From positions 186,001-250,000 of the forward strand of contig NZ_AUDH01000001.1 of NCBI RefSeq assembly GCF_000425365.1: a stretch of 64,000 bases of DNA, written 5' to 3'. Positions 36,315 to 44,481 of this stretch are shown here, one piece after another. The notes under the pieces were generated by a model. The model saw only the letters and a program-made list of their open reading frames with translations, searched no databases and was not told where the DNA came from. How positions within the stretch are numbered: the stretch's first letter is position 1; every line of letters starts with the position of its first letter. This DNA comes from Rubritepida flocculans DSM 14296 (GTDB taxonomy: Bacteria; Pseudomonadota; Alphaproteobacteria; Acetobacterales; Acetobacteraceae). A program made the position numbers and the translations under genes.

Positions 36315-37235
36315 ATGGAGTGGACGGTGCTGGCGGAAGGTTTGCGCTTCCCCGAAGGCCCGGTGGCGATGGCCGACGGCTCGGTGATCCTGGTCGAGAT
36401 CGCGCGCGGGACCATCACCCGCATCGCGCCGGACGGGACGGCGCGGGTGATCGCGACGCCGGGGGGCGGGCCCAACGGGCTCGCGCCCGGGCCCGAGGGC
36501 ACGCTGATCCTGTGCAACAATGGCGGCTTCGCCTGGCACGACTCGCCGGGGATGCTGCGCCCCATCGGCCAGGCGCCGGACTATTCGGGCGGGCGGATCG
36601 AGGTGGTGGACATCGCCACCGGCCGCATCCGCACCCTCTACGACCGCTGCGGCGAGCATCGCCTCAAGGGGCCGAACGACCTGGTGCTCGACGGCAAGGG
36701 CGGCTTCTGGTTCACCGATCTCGGCAAGGTGCGCGCGCGGGACCGCGACCATGGCGGCGTCTATTGGGCGGCGCTCGACGGCTCGCGCATCGTCGAGGCC
36801 GCCTTTCCCGTGCCGGGGGGCGCGAACGGCATCGGCCTCAGCCCCGAGGGCGAGACGCTCTACGTCGCGGAGACGGAGACGGGCCGCCTCTGGGCTTTCG
36901 ACATCATGGGGCCGGGCCGGCTGCGCCACGCGCCCTGGCCCAGCCCGCATGGCGGCTATCTGCTCTGCCAGTTCCCGGGCTTCCGGCGGCTGGACAGCCT
37001 GGCCGTCACCGAGGCCGGCAACATCGTGGTGGCGACGCTGGTGAGCGGCGAGATCACCACCGTCTCGCCGCGGGGGGAAATCCTCCACGTGGCGAAGATG
37101 CCCGAGCCGATGCCGACCAACATCTGCTTCGGCGGGCCGGATCGGCGCACGGCCTATGTCACGCTCTCCACCACCGGGAAGCTCGTCTCGACGCCCTGGC
37201 CGGAGCCCGGCCTCGCCCTGCCCTTCTCGGCATGA
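36315..37235 (+). CDS. SMP-30/gluconolactonase-family hydrolase
   Basis: A 306-residue six-bladed beta-propeller lactonase. Metal-binding residues of the family are visible: Glu in GLRFPEGPVAM, Asn and Asp in KGPNDLVLDGKGGFWFTD, and GGANGIGLSPEGETLYVAET. Members hydrolyse sugar or other lactones using a divalent metal. No signal peptide, so it is cytosolic. It overlaps the following cation-transporter-like gene by 4 bp (ATGA). Divergent from the hydantoinase pair. Confidence 0.87.
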   Translation: MEWTVLAEGLRFPEGPVAMADGSVILVEIARGTITRIAPDGTARVIATPGGGPNGLAPGPEGTLILCNNGGFAWHDSPGMLRPIGQAPDYSGGRIEVVDIATGRIRTLYDRCGEHRLKGPNDLVLDGKGGFWFTDLGKVRARDRDHGGVYWAALDGSRIVEAAFPVPGGANGIGLSPEGETLYVAETETGRLWAFDIMGPGRLRHAPWPSPHGGYLLCQFPGFRRLDSLAVTEAGNIVVATLVSGEITTVSPRGEILHVAKMPEPMPTNICFGGPDRRTAYVTLSTTGKLVSTPWPEPGLALPFSA

Positions 37236-37840
37236 ACGCGGCGGCGGATGCGGCGCTGCGCCGCACGGTGGCGGTCGTCGCCCTGCTCAACCTCGGCTAT
37301 TTCGGCGTGGAGTTCGGGGTGGCGCTCGCCATCGGCTCCGTCTCGCTGCTGGCCGACAGCGTGGACTTCCTGGAGGATGCGGCGGTCAACCTGCTCATCC
37401 TCGTGGGGCTGGGATGGAGCCTAGCGGCGCGGGCGCGGCTGGGGGCGGTGCTGGCGGGGCTGATGCTGGTGCCGGCCGCGGCCTTCCTCTGGGCGCTGGC
37501 GCAGAAGCTGCTCTCCGGCGCGCCGCCCGGGCCCCTCGCGCTGAGCCTGACCGCCCTCGGCGCGCTGGCGGTGAACCTCGGCTGCGCGCTGCTGCTGGCC
37601 CGGCATCGCCATCATGGCGCGAGCCTGGCGCGCGCCGCCTTCCTCTCCGCGCGCAACGACGCGCTGGCCAATATGGCGATCATCGGCGCGGGGCTCGCCA
37701 CCGCGCTGCACCCCTCCATCTGGCCGGATGTGGTGGTGGGGCTCGGTGTCGCCTGGCTGAACCTGGATGCGGCGCGCGAGGTGTGGGCGCGCGCCCGCGC
37801 CGAGGGGCGCGCGGCGCGGGCGGAGGAGCCCCAGGCCTGA
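37232..37840 (+). CDS. cation diffusion facilitator-like membrane protein
   Basis: A 202-residue protein with about six helices resembling only the transmembrane domain of CDF/CzcD zinc transporters. Helix 2 carries SLLADSVDFLEDAAVN and a later helix SARNDALANMAIIGAG, giving the Asp/Asn positions of the metal site (the helix-5 motif is normally H/D-xxx-D). The cytosolic metal-sensing domain (about 90 residues) is absent, making it a short variant. It may move divalent metal or have lost that role. Coupled to the lactonase gene by ATGA. Confidence 0.75.
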   Translation: MNAAADAALRRTVAVVALLNLGYFGVEFGVALAIGSVSLLADSVDFLEDAAVNLLILVGLGWSLAARARLGAVLAGLMLVPAAAFLWALAQKLLSGAPPGPLALSLTALGALAVNLGCALLLARHRHHGASLARAAFLSARNDALANMAIIGAGLATALHPSIWPDVVVGLGVAWLNLDAAREVWARARAEGRAARAEEPQA

Positions 37841-37851
37841 CAGGGGCGGCA

Positions 37852-37875
37852 TCATCCCGGCGGCCGCTGGGATGA
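37852..37875. repeat. REP-like palindrome between convergent genes
   Basis: TCATCCCGGCGGCCGCTGGG, continuing to 37875 with ATGA, is palindromic with one mismatch. It sits between the CDF-like gene and the convergent grpE and is a near copy of 23849-23871. The core matches stem 1 of the large repeats. Confidence 0.6.
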
Positions 37876-37879
37876 CGCC

Positions 37880-38455
37880 CTATTCCGTGGGGGCGGGCGC
37901 GGGCTCGGCCGGCTGGCCGGCCACCACCACCATGGCGGGCTTGAGCAGCCGCCCGTTCAGCGCCCAGGCGCTGGACCAGGCCTGCAGCACCGTGCCGGCG
38001 GCCACGCCCTCGGGGGCGGGGGCCTCGCTCATCGCCTGGTGCCATTCGGGGTCGAAGGGCAGGCCCTGGGCGGGCTTGCGCACCACGCCATTGGCCTCGA
38101 GGCGCTGGAGGAAGAAGCGCTCCACCCCCTCGAAGCCGCCGCGCATCTTGGCGATGATCTCGGGCTCGCCCTCGCTGGGCGGGGGCAGCAGGTCGAGGCC
38201 GCGGCGGAGGTTCTCGGCGGCCTCCACCAGATCGGCGGCGAATTTCTGGATGGCGAAGTTGCGCGCCTTCTCCACCTCGTCGCGCGCGCGGTGGCGGGTG
38301 TTCTGCACCTCCGCCTCGGCGCGCAGCCAGCGGTCGCGCATCTCGGCCAGCTCGGCCTCGAGGGCCGCGATGCGGCTCTCGGGCGTCGGCTCCGGGGCGG
38401 GCGCGGCCTCGGCGGGGGCGGCCTCCGGGGGCGGCGTGTTCGGGTCCGTCGTCAT
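37880..38455 (-). CDS. grpE: nucleotide exchange factor GrpE
   Basis: A 191-residue GrpE, the DnaK co-chaperone that releases ADP. A disordered Pro/Ala N terminus is followed by a long coiled coil (ESRIAALEAELAEMRDRWLRAEAEVQNTRHRARDEVEKARNFAIQKFA) and the C-terminal beta-wing domain with FDPEWHQAMSEAPAPEGVAAGTVLQAWSSAWALNGRLLKPAMVVV. It follows hrcA by 32 bp in the same direction, the usual heat-shock pairing. No CIRCE element (TTAGCACTC inverted repeat) is visible before hrcA. dnaK and dnaJ are not in the window. Confidence 0.95.
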   Translation of the reverse strand: MTTDPNTPPPEAAPAEAAPAPEPTPESRIAALEAELAEMRDRWLRAEAEVQNTRHRARDEVEKARNFAIQKFAADLVEAAENLRRGLDLLPPPSEGEPEIIAKMRGGFEGVERFFLQRLEANGVVRKPAQGLPFDPEWHQAMSEAPAPEGVAAGTVLQAWSSAWALNGRLLKPAMVVVAGQPAEPAPAPTE

Positions 38456-38487
38456 GGCGTTTCAGGTAGTCGGGCGCGGGGGCGCGA

Positions 38488-39558
38488 TCAACCCAGCAGC
38501 CGGCCGATCACCCGCGCGGTGTAGTCCACCACCGGGATCACCTTGCCGTAGTTCAGCCGCGAGGGGCCGATCACGCCGATGGCGCCCACGATGCGCTCCT
38601 GCCCGTTGCGGAAGGGGGCGACGACGACCGAGAGGCCGGCGCTGGAGAACAGCCCGCTCTCCGCGCCGATGAAGATCTGCACCCCCTCGCCGCGCTGGGC
38701 GAGCTCGAGCAGGCGCAGCGTCGTCTCCTGCGCCTCCAGCCGCTCGAACAGCGCCTGGATCTCCTGCACCCGCGCCAGGTTCTCGATGTTCTCGAGAAGC
38801 CGCGCCTGGCCGCGCAGGATCAGCGCCCCCGCCCCGCCGCCGGCCCAGGTGGCGAGCCCGGCCTCGATCACCTGGGTGGTCAGCGCATCGAGCGCGGTGC
38901 GGTTGGCGGCGATCTCCTCCGCCACCAGGCCGCGCGCCTCTTCCAGCGTGCGGCCGGCAAGGCGGGCGTTGAGGTAGTTGCCCGCCTCCACCAGCGCCGA
39001 GGCCGGCAGCCCCGGGGGCACCTCGATCACGCGGTTCTCCACCCGCCCGTCGCCCTGCACCAGCACCACCAGGGCGCGGCCGGGGCCGAGAGGGACGAAC
39101 TCGATGTGGCGCAGCGGCGCCTCGCCCTTGGGCGCGACGACGAGGCCCGCCGCCCCGGCCAGGCCGGAGAGCATCTGCCCCGCCTCGGCCAGCGTCTCCT
39201 GCAGGCTGCGGCCATGCGCGGCGCAGCGCGCGGCGATGGCCTCGCGCTCCTCCTCCGAGAGGTCGCCGAACTCCAGCAGCCCGTCCACGAAGAGGCGCAG
39301 GCCCCGCTCGGTGGGCAGGCGCCCGGCGGAGGTGTGCGGGGCGTAGAGCAGCCCGGCCTCCTCCAGATCCGCCATCACGTTGCGGATGGAGGCGGGCGAG
39401 AGGTTGAGGGGCAGCCGGCGCGACAGGGTGCGGCTGCCCACCGGCTCGCCGGTCTGGACATAGACCTCGATGAGTTCGCGCAGCACCGCCGTGGCCCGCT
39501 GGTCGAGCCCCGAGGCGGCGGCGATGGGCGGAATGCCCGGCGTGAGGGGCGTGTTCAT
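38488..39558 (-). CDS. hrcA: heat-inducible transcription repressor HrcA
   Basis: A 356-residue HrcA. The N-terminal winged helix has RATAVLRELIEVYVQTGEPVGSRTLSRR, LSPASIRNVMADLEEAGLLYAPHTSAGRLPTERGLRLFVDGLL, and the C-terminal domain ends in VGAIGVIGPSRLNYGKVIPVVDYTARVIG. HrcA represses groESL/dnaK operons through CIRCE operators and needs GroEL for activity. No CIRCE is found in its own 64-bp upstream gap, so its targets lie elsewhere. A TTGACC at about 39597 (minus) could be part of its promoter. Confidence 0.95.
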   Translation of the reverse strand: MNTPLTPGIPPIAAASGLDQRATAVLRELIEVYVQTGEPVGSRTLSRRLPLNLSPASIRNVMADLEEAGLLYAPHTSAGRLPTERGLRLFVDGLLEFGDLSEEEREAIAARCAAHGRSLQETLAEAGQMLSGLAGAAGLVVAPKGEAPLRHIEFVPLGPGRALVVLVQGDGRVENRVIEVPPGLPASALVEAGNYLNARLAGRTLEEARGLVAEEIAANRTALDALTTQVIEAGLATWAGGGAGALILRGQARLLENIENLARVQEIQALFERLEAQETTLRLLELAQRGEGVQIFIGAESGLFSSAGLSVVVAPFRNGQERIVGAIGVIGPSRLNYGKVIPVVDYTARVIGRLLG

Positions 39559-39622
39559 GCTTCGGAACAAAGCTTGGGAAGCCAGGGCCCCCGGGTCAAC
39601 CCGCTTGTGCGCGCGGGGCCGC

Positions 39623-40270
39623 ATGGCGAAGCTGCCCGCCATGCAGGGCGGCGGCGTGCGCTGGGTGGTGTTCGACGTGGGCGGCGTGCTCGTGGACGAG
39701 GCGCGGCTCTGGCGCGGCTGGGCCGGGCTTCTGGGCATGGGGGAGGCCGATTTCCTCGCCGCGCTGCGCGCCGGCCTGGCCGCCGGCAAGGGCATCGGCG
39801 GCACGGTGCGGGAACTCGCGCCCGGCCTCGACATCCGCGCCGAGCGCGCCCGCCTTGCCCCGCTGGAAATCCCGCAGGAGGGCGACCTCTACCCCGATGT
39901 GCGCCCCGCCTTCGCCAGGCTGCGCCGCGCCGGGCTGCGCATCGGCATCGCCGGCAACCAGCCACCCGGCGTGGCCGAGGCGCTGGGCGCGCTGGGGCTC
40001 GGGGCGGCCTTCATCGCCACCTCCGCCACCTGGGGCGTGGCCAAGCCCGATCGGGGCTTCTTCGCCCGGGTGGTGGAGGCGGCCGGCGCGCCGCCCCCGC
40101 GCATCGCCTATGTGGGCGACCGGCTGGACAATGACGTGGCCCCCGCCCGGGCGGCCGGGCTGCGCGCCATCTTCCTGCCGCGCGGCCTGTGGGGGGAGCT
40201 GCATGACGCGGAGGAGCACGGGGCGGAGCGCGTGGCCTCGCTCACGGAACTCGCGGAGCGCCTCGCCTGA
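39623..40270 (+). CDS. HAD-superfamily hydrolase
   Basis: A 215-residue HAD hydrolase. Motif I is VVFDVGGVLVDE, where the second Asp of the usual DxD is Gly, as in YihX/epoxide-hydrolase-N-terminal relatives. Motif II is GIAGNQP (Asn instead of Ser/Thr), Lys in WGVAKPDRGFF is motif III, and YVGDRLDNDV is motif IV. The loss of the second Asp suggests a role other than ordinary phosphatase, such as dehalogenase-like chemistry, but many D-x-G members still act on phosphates. Diverges from hrcA across 64 bp. A hairpin follows the stop. Confidence 0.8.
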   Translation: MAKLPAMQGGGVRWVVFDVGGVLVDEARLWRGWAGLLGMGEADFLAALRAGLAAGKGIGGTVRELAPGLDIRAERARLAPLEIPQEGDLYPDVRPAFARLRRAGLRIGIAGNQPPGVAEALGALGLGAAFIATSATWGVAKPDRGFFARVVEAAGAPPPRIAYVGDRLDNDVAPARAAGLRAIFLPRGLWGELHDAEEHGAERVASLTELAERLA

Positions 40271-40275
40271 GCGCC

Positions 40276-40319
40276 CCCTGCCCGCCGCGTGGGCAGAGCC
40301 GCCGCGCGCGCGGGCAGGG
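40276..40319. terminator. long-loop hairpin after the HAD gene
   Basis: CCCTGCCCG (40276-40284) pairs with CGGGCAGGG (40311-40319). The 26-base spacer has inner GC-rich pairing. It lies 6 bp after the HAD stop and 95 bp before the next gene. Confidence 0.45.
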
Positions 40320-40413
40320 AAGGCGCTTGCGGCCCCACCCGCCGCAAGGCTAGCTGCTTCCCTCCGGCCCGCCGGCCCCAACATGCTGCGCCACAGGCGC
40401 GATGGAGGACAGG

Positions 40414-41433
40414 ATGCGCACTCGCTACCGGATCGAACGGCGCGCGCTGCTCGGCGGCGGCGTCGCCCTCTCGCTGGCCGCGGTGCCCGGGGCGCGCGTG
40501 CCCCATGCGCAGCCGCTCGACCGCATCACCTTCCAGACGGACTGGCGCGCCCAGGCCGAGCACGGGGGCTACTACCAGGCGGTGGCGGCCGGCATCTACC
40601 GCCGCCACGGCATCGAGTGCGAGATCCGCATGGGCGGGCCGCAGCAGAACCCCGCCCAGCTCCTTATCGCCGGCCGGGTGGACGCCATCATGGGCAACGG
40701 CTTCCAGGCGCTGAACTTCGCGCGCGAGAACATCCCCTTCCTGTGCATCGGCGCGATCTTCCAGAAGGATCCGCAGATCCTGATGACGCATGAGGGCAAC
40801 GGCATCACCCGCTTCGAGGACATGCGCGGCCGGCCCATCCTGGTGGGCGCGGCGGGCCGCACCACCTACTGGCCCTTCCTGCGCGCGCGCTTCGGCTTCA
40901 CCGATGAGCAGATCCGCCCCTACACCTTCAACATCCAGCCCTGGCTGGCCGACCGCATGGCCATCCAGCAGGGCTTCCTCAGCTCCGAGCCCTTCAGCGC
41001 CATCCAGGCCGGGGCGCGGCCGCGCGTCTTCCTCATCGCCGATGCGGGCTACGAGAACTACAACTGCACCATCAACGTCAGCCGCCGCATGGTGGAGGAG
41101 CGCGGCGACCTGCTGCAGCGCTTCGTCAACGCCACCATCGAGGGCTGGACGCAGTACATGCGCCGCCAGGACATCGAGGGCGCGAACCGCCTCATCATGC
41201 GCGACAACCCGGAGATGACGCAGGAGCGCATCGACTACGCCATCCGCGTGATGAACGAGATGGGCATCGTGATGAGCGGCGACGCGGAGCGCCTGGGCAT
41301 CGGCGCGATGACCGACGCGCGCTGGGAGAGCTTCTACAACGCGACGCGCGATGCGGGCGTGAACCCGCCGGGCATGGATTTCCGCCGCGCCTACGACCTG
41401 CGCTTCGTCAACAAGCGGGTGGGGCTGAGCTGA
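40414..41433 (+). CDS. ABC transporter substrate-binding protein, NMT1/THI5-like
   Basis: A 339-residue NMT1/THI5-type periplasmic binding protein with a twin-arginine-like signal (RYRIERRALLGGGVALSLAAVPGARVPHAQ). The mature part starts ITFQTDWRAQAEHGGYYQAVAAGIYRRHGIECEIRMGG, typical of pyrimidine/thiamine-precursor binders. ATG at 40414 has GGAGG 6 bases upstream. It heads a four-gene unit (binding protein, ATPase, permease, amidohydrolase). Ligand is likely a pyrimidine-like heterocycle, judged from the cytosine-deaminase-like last gene. Taurine or nitrile-type ligands are the alternatives for this superfamily. Confidence 0.83.
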   Translation: MRTRYRIERRALLGGGVALSLAAVPGARVPHAQPLDRITFQTDWRAQAEHGGYYQAVAAGIYRRHGIECEIRMGGPQQNPAQLLIAGRVDAIMGNGFQALNFARENIPFLCIGAIFQKDPQILMTHEGNGITRFEDMRGRPILVGAAGRTTYWPFLRARFGFTDEQIRPYTFNIQPWLADRMAIQQGFLSSEPFSAIQAGARPRVFLIADAGYENYNCTINVSRRMVEERGDLLQRFVNATIEGWTQYMRRQDIEGANRLIMRDNPEMTQERIDYAIRVMNEMGIVMSGDAERLGIGAMTDARWESFYNATRDAGVNPPGMDFRRAYDLRFVNKRVGLS

Positions 41434-42185
41434 GCGCGCTCGTCTCGCTGCGCGGCGTGGCCAAGCGCTACGCCACCGGCACCCTGGCCGTGCAGGGCGT
41501 GGACCTCGACATCGCGCGGGGGGATTTCCTCGCGCTGCTCGGCCCCTCGGGCTGCGGCAAGTCCACGCTGCTGCGCATGATCGCGGGACTCATCCCCGTC
41601 AGCGAGGGCGCGCTCGACTTCCCCGCGGATGCGGCCGCGCGGCGGTCGATCGGCTTCGTCTTCCAGGAGCCGACGCTGATGCCCTGGGCCAGCGCGCTGC
41701 GCAACGTGGCACTTCCGCTCGAGCTCGCCGGCACGCCGCGGCGCGAGGCGGAGGCGCGCGCGGCCGAGATGCTGGCGCGCGTGGAGCTCGCGGGCTTCGA
41801 GCACGCCTATCCGCGCGCGCTTTCGGGCGGGATGAAGATGCGCGTCTCCATCGCGCGCGCCCTGGTGACGAAGCCGCGCCTGCTGCTGATGGACGAACCC
41901 TTCGCGGCGCTGGACGAGATCACGCGCTTCCGCCTCAACGCGGATCTGCTCGATCTCTGGCGCGCCGAGCGCTTCACGGTGATCTTCGTGACCCATTCCG
42001 TCTTCGAGAGCGTCTTCCTGGCCGAGCGCATCGTCGTCATGGCCCCGCGACCGGGGCGCATCGTGCGCGAGCTCTCCGTCCCCGCGGAGGACCGCGCGGC
42101 GCCGGAGTTCCGCACCTCCGCCACCTACGCCGCGCATTGCCGCGAGGTGAGCCACGCGCTGGCCGAGGCGATGGAGGGCGCGTGA
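41430..42185 (+). CDS. ABC transporter ATP-binding protein (apparent CTG start)
   Basis: An ATPase of about 251 residues, SsuB/TauB/ThiZ-like: Walker A GPSGCGKST, signature LSGGMKMRVSIARAL, Walker B LLLMDEPFAALDE, switch HIS in VTHSVFES. The normal first strand of the fold (LVSLRGVAKRYATG) lies before the first ATG/GTG. The only in-frame codon that restores it is CTG at 41430, which overlaps the previous stop as CTGA, copying the ATGA/GTGA coupling used elsewhere in this window. GTG at 41457 would remove the strand. The start is therefore inferred as CTG, a rare choice. Confidence 0.85.
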   Translation: MSALVSLRGVAKRYATGTLAVQGVDLDIARGDFLALLGPSGCGKSTLLRMIAGLIPVSEGALDFPADAAARRSIGFVFQEPTLMPWASALRNVALPLELAGTPRREAEARAAEMLARVELAGFEHAYPRALSGGMKMRVSIARALVTKPRLLLMDEPFAALDEITRFRLNADLLDLWRAERFTVIFVTHSVFESVFLAERIVVMAPRPGRIVRELSVPAEDRAAPEFRTSATYAAHCREVSHALAEAMEGA

Positions 42186-42976
42186 TGGGGGCCGCCCGGC
42201 TGCTGCGCTGGCTCGCGCCCACCCTGCTCGGCTTCCTGTTCCTCGCGGGCTGGGAATGGGCGGTGCGCGCGAACGAGGTGCCGCCCTTCATCCTGCCCGG
42301 GCCCGTGCTGATCGCGCAGACGCTCGCGCGGGACTGGTCCTCGCTCTCCGTCTCGCTGCTGGTGACGCTGCAGATCACCTTCGCGGCGCTGGCGGTGGCG
42401 GCCTCGCTCGGGCTGCTGCTCGCGGTGCTCTTCGCGCAGTCGCGCGTGGTGGAGATGAGCCTCTTTCCCTACGCGGTGGTGCTGCAGGTGACGCCCATCG
42501 TCGCCATCGCGCCGCTCATCATCATCTGGGTGGACGACGTGCGCGCGGCGCTGCTGATCTGCGCCTGGATCGTGGCCTTCTTCCCCATCCTCTCCAACAC
42601 CACGGTCGGGCTGAACAGCACCGACCGCAACCTCGAGGACCTGTTCCGCCTCTACGGCGCCTCGCGCTGGCAGGTGCTGTGGCGGCTGAAGCTGCCATCG
42701 GCCATGCCCTATTTCCTGGCGGGGCTGCGCATCTCGGGCGGGCTCGCGCTGATCGGGGCGATCGTCGCGGAGTTCGTGGCGGGCACGGGCGGGCGTGCCT
42801 CGGGCCTCGCCTACCGCATCCTCGAGGCGGGCTACCAGCTCCAGATCCCGCGCATGTTCGCCGCGCTGGTGCTCGTCTCCGGCACGGGCATCGCGATCTT
42901 CCTCGCGCTCTCGCTCCTGTCGCACCTGCTGCTGCGGCGCTGGCACGAGAGCGCCCAGGCGGGAGAGCCGCGATGA
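42185..42976 (+). CDS. ABC transporter permease
   Basis: A 263-residue inner-membrane permease (binding-protein-dependent transport, SsuC/TauC/ThiX-like). Six helices are evident, and the EAA loop reads EDLFRLYGASRWQVLWRLKLPSAMPYFLAGLRI. The start at 42185 shares a base with the ATPase stop (TGATG), and its end overlaps the amidohydrolase start (ATGA at 42973). It should form the channel for the importer encoded by the two genes upstream. Confidence 0.88.
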   Translation: MGAARLLRWLAPTLLGFLFLAGWEWAVRANEVPPFILPGPVLIAQTLARDWSSLSVSLLVTLQITFAALAVAASLGLLLAVLFAQSRVVEMSLFPYAVVLQVTPIVAIAPLIIIWVDDVRAALLICAWIVAFFPILSNTTVGLNSTDRNLEDLFRLYGASRWQVLWRLKLPSAMPYFLAGLRISGGLALIGAIVAEFVAGTGGRASGLAYRILEAGYQLQIPRMFAALVLVSGTGIAIFLALSLLSHLLLRRWHESAQAGEPR

Positions 42977-44313
42977 TGCAGGCCCTGCGCGCCGCGCTGC
43001 GCGAGGCGGGCGCGCGCTTCTGGCTGCGGGATGCGCGCGTGCCGGCGAGCCTCGCCGAAGGCGCGCCCGCCCGCCCCGACGCGCAGGATCTGCTGCGCCT
43101 CGACGTGCGGATCGAGGAGGGGCGCATCGCCGCCCTCGCCCCCGCCGGCAGCGCGGAGGAGGGCGTCTCCCTCGAGGGCGGCCAGCTCTGGCCCGGCTTC
43201 GTGGACGCGCACACCCATCTCGACAAGGGCCATATCTGGCCGCGCATGGCCAACGCCACCGGCGATTTCGCCGGCGCGCTGGAGGCCGTGACGCGCGACC
43301 GCGGCGCGGCCTGGACGGCCGAGGACATCGCCGCCCGCGCCGACTTCGCCCTGCGCTGCGCGCTGGCGCACGGCACGGTGGCCGTCCGGACCCATCTCGA
43401 CAGCTACCTGCCGCACGCGCACACCACCTGGCGCGTGTTCCGCGAGCTGCGGGCGGCCTGGGCGGGGCGCATCGCCATCCAGATGGTCTCCATCGCGCCG
43501 CTCGACCGCTTCGCCGGCCCGCAGGGCGAGGAGCTGGCCGACCTGGTGGCGGAATCGGGCGGCGTGCTCGGCATGGTCACGCGGCTTTCGGGCGGCGTGC
43601 ACGACACGTTGCCGCCCGACTATGTGCCGATGCTCGAGCGCTTCTTCGCGCTGGCCGAGGCGCGCGGGCTCGATCTCGACCTTCACGTGGACGAGAGCGG
43701 CGAGCAGGGCGCGCGCGGCCTGCGCGAGATCGCGCTGGTGGCGCTGCGCCGCCGCTTCAGGGGGCGCATCCAGGTGGGCCATTGCTGCTCCCTCGCCGTG
43801 CAGCCCGAGGCCTTCGCGCGCGAGACCATCGCGCGCGTGGCCGAGGCGGGGCTCGACGTGGTGAGCCTGCCCATGTGCAACATGTATCTGCAGGACCGCG
43901 CGCCCGGCCGCACCCCGCGCTGGCGCGGCGTGACGCTGCTGCACGAGATGCGCGCGGCGGGCATCAACGTCTCCGTCGCCTCCGACAACACGCGCGACCC
44001 GTTCTACGCCTATGGCGACCTCGACATGGTGGAGGTGTTCCGCGAGGCGACGCGCATCCTGCATCTCGACCATCCGCCCGCGGGCTGGGCGGCCGCGGCG
44101 GGGCGCAACCCGGCGCGCGCCATGGGGATCGGGGCCGGAGTCATCCGCCCCGGGGCGGCGGCCGATCTCGTGCTGTTCCGGGCGCGCGGCATGACGGAGT
44201 GGCTCGCCCGCCCGCAGGCGGACCGCATCGTGCTGCGCGCCGGCCGCGTGCTGGACGCGACGCCGCCCGATCACCGCGAGCTCGATCCGCTCTTCGCGGG
44301 CGCGGTGGGATGA
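42973..44313 (+). CDS. amidohydrolase, cytosine deaminase-like
   Basis: A 446-residue metal-dependent hydrolase. The metal motif is VDAHTHLDKGH (HxH), further ligands are His in LDLHVDESGEQG and VGHCCSLA, and the Asp is in ASDNTRDPFYAYG. The order and the SDNxRDPF motif match cytosine deaminase (CodA) and isocytosine/creatinine-deaminase relatives. It should deaminate an imported pyrimidine or related heterocycle. ATG at 42973 overlaps the permease stop, binding transport and catabolism in one unit. The substrate is not certain. It ends 4 bp before repeat copy 2. Confidence 0.83.
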   Translation: MMQALRAALREAGARFWLRDARVPASLAEGAPARPDAQDLLRLDVRIEEGRIAALAPAGSAEEGVSLEGGQLWPGFVDAHTHLDKGHIWPRMANATGDFAGALEAVTRDRGAAWTAEDIAARADFALRCALAHGTVAVRTHLDSYLPHAHTTWRVFRELRAAWAGRIAIQMVSIAPLDRFAGPQGEELADLVAESGGVLGMVTRLSGGVHDTLPPDYVPMLERFFALAEARGLDLDLHVDESGEQGARGLREIALVALRRRFRGRIQVGHCCSLAVQPEAFARETIARVAEAGLDVVSLPMCNMYLQDRAPGRTPRWRGVTLLHEMRAAGINVSVASDNTRDPFYAYGDLDMVEVFREATRILHLDHPPAGWAAAAGRNPARAMGIGAGVIRPGAAADLVLFRARGMTEWLARPQADRIVLRAGRVLDATPPDHRELDPLFAGAVG

Positions 44314-44316
44314 TCT

Positions 44317-44481
44317 CATACCAGCGGCCGCTGATTTCGACTCCTGAGCAGGCGATGCGGCCGCTGGTATGCCCTTGTTTTGGCGCGCAGCCGCCACACC
44401 GGGTCCCATCGAAGCAAAGCTTCGATGGGTGCCCGTCAACCCTGCGCGCGATACGGTCGGCATAACATGCCGACCGTATCA
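44317..44481. repeat. multi-stem intergenic repeat, copy 2
   Basis: Same design as copy 1 at 25563. Stem 1: CATACCAGCGGCCGC (44317-44331) with GCGGCCGCTGGTATG (44357-44371). Stem 2: CCCATCGAAGC (44405-44415) with GCTTCGATGGG (44419-44429). Stem 3: GATACGGTCGGCAT (44450-44463) with ATGCCGACCGTATC (44467-44480). All three are perfect. It lies between the convergent amidohydrolase and quinone-oxidoreductase genes, and the latter's stop (TGATACGG) is part of stem 3. Confidence 0.88.

Noticed and set aside
39559-39622. CIRCE operator upstream of hrcA
   Set aside because: No TTAGCACTC-N9-GAGTGCTAA or close variant is present in the gap.
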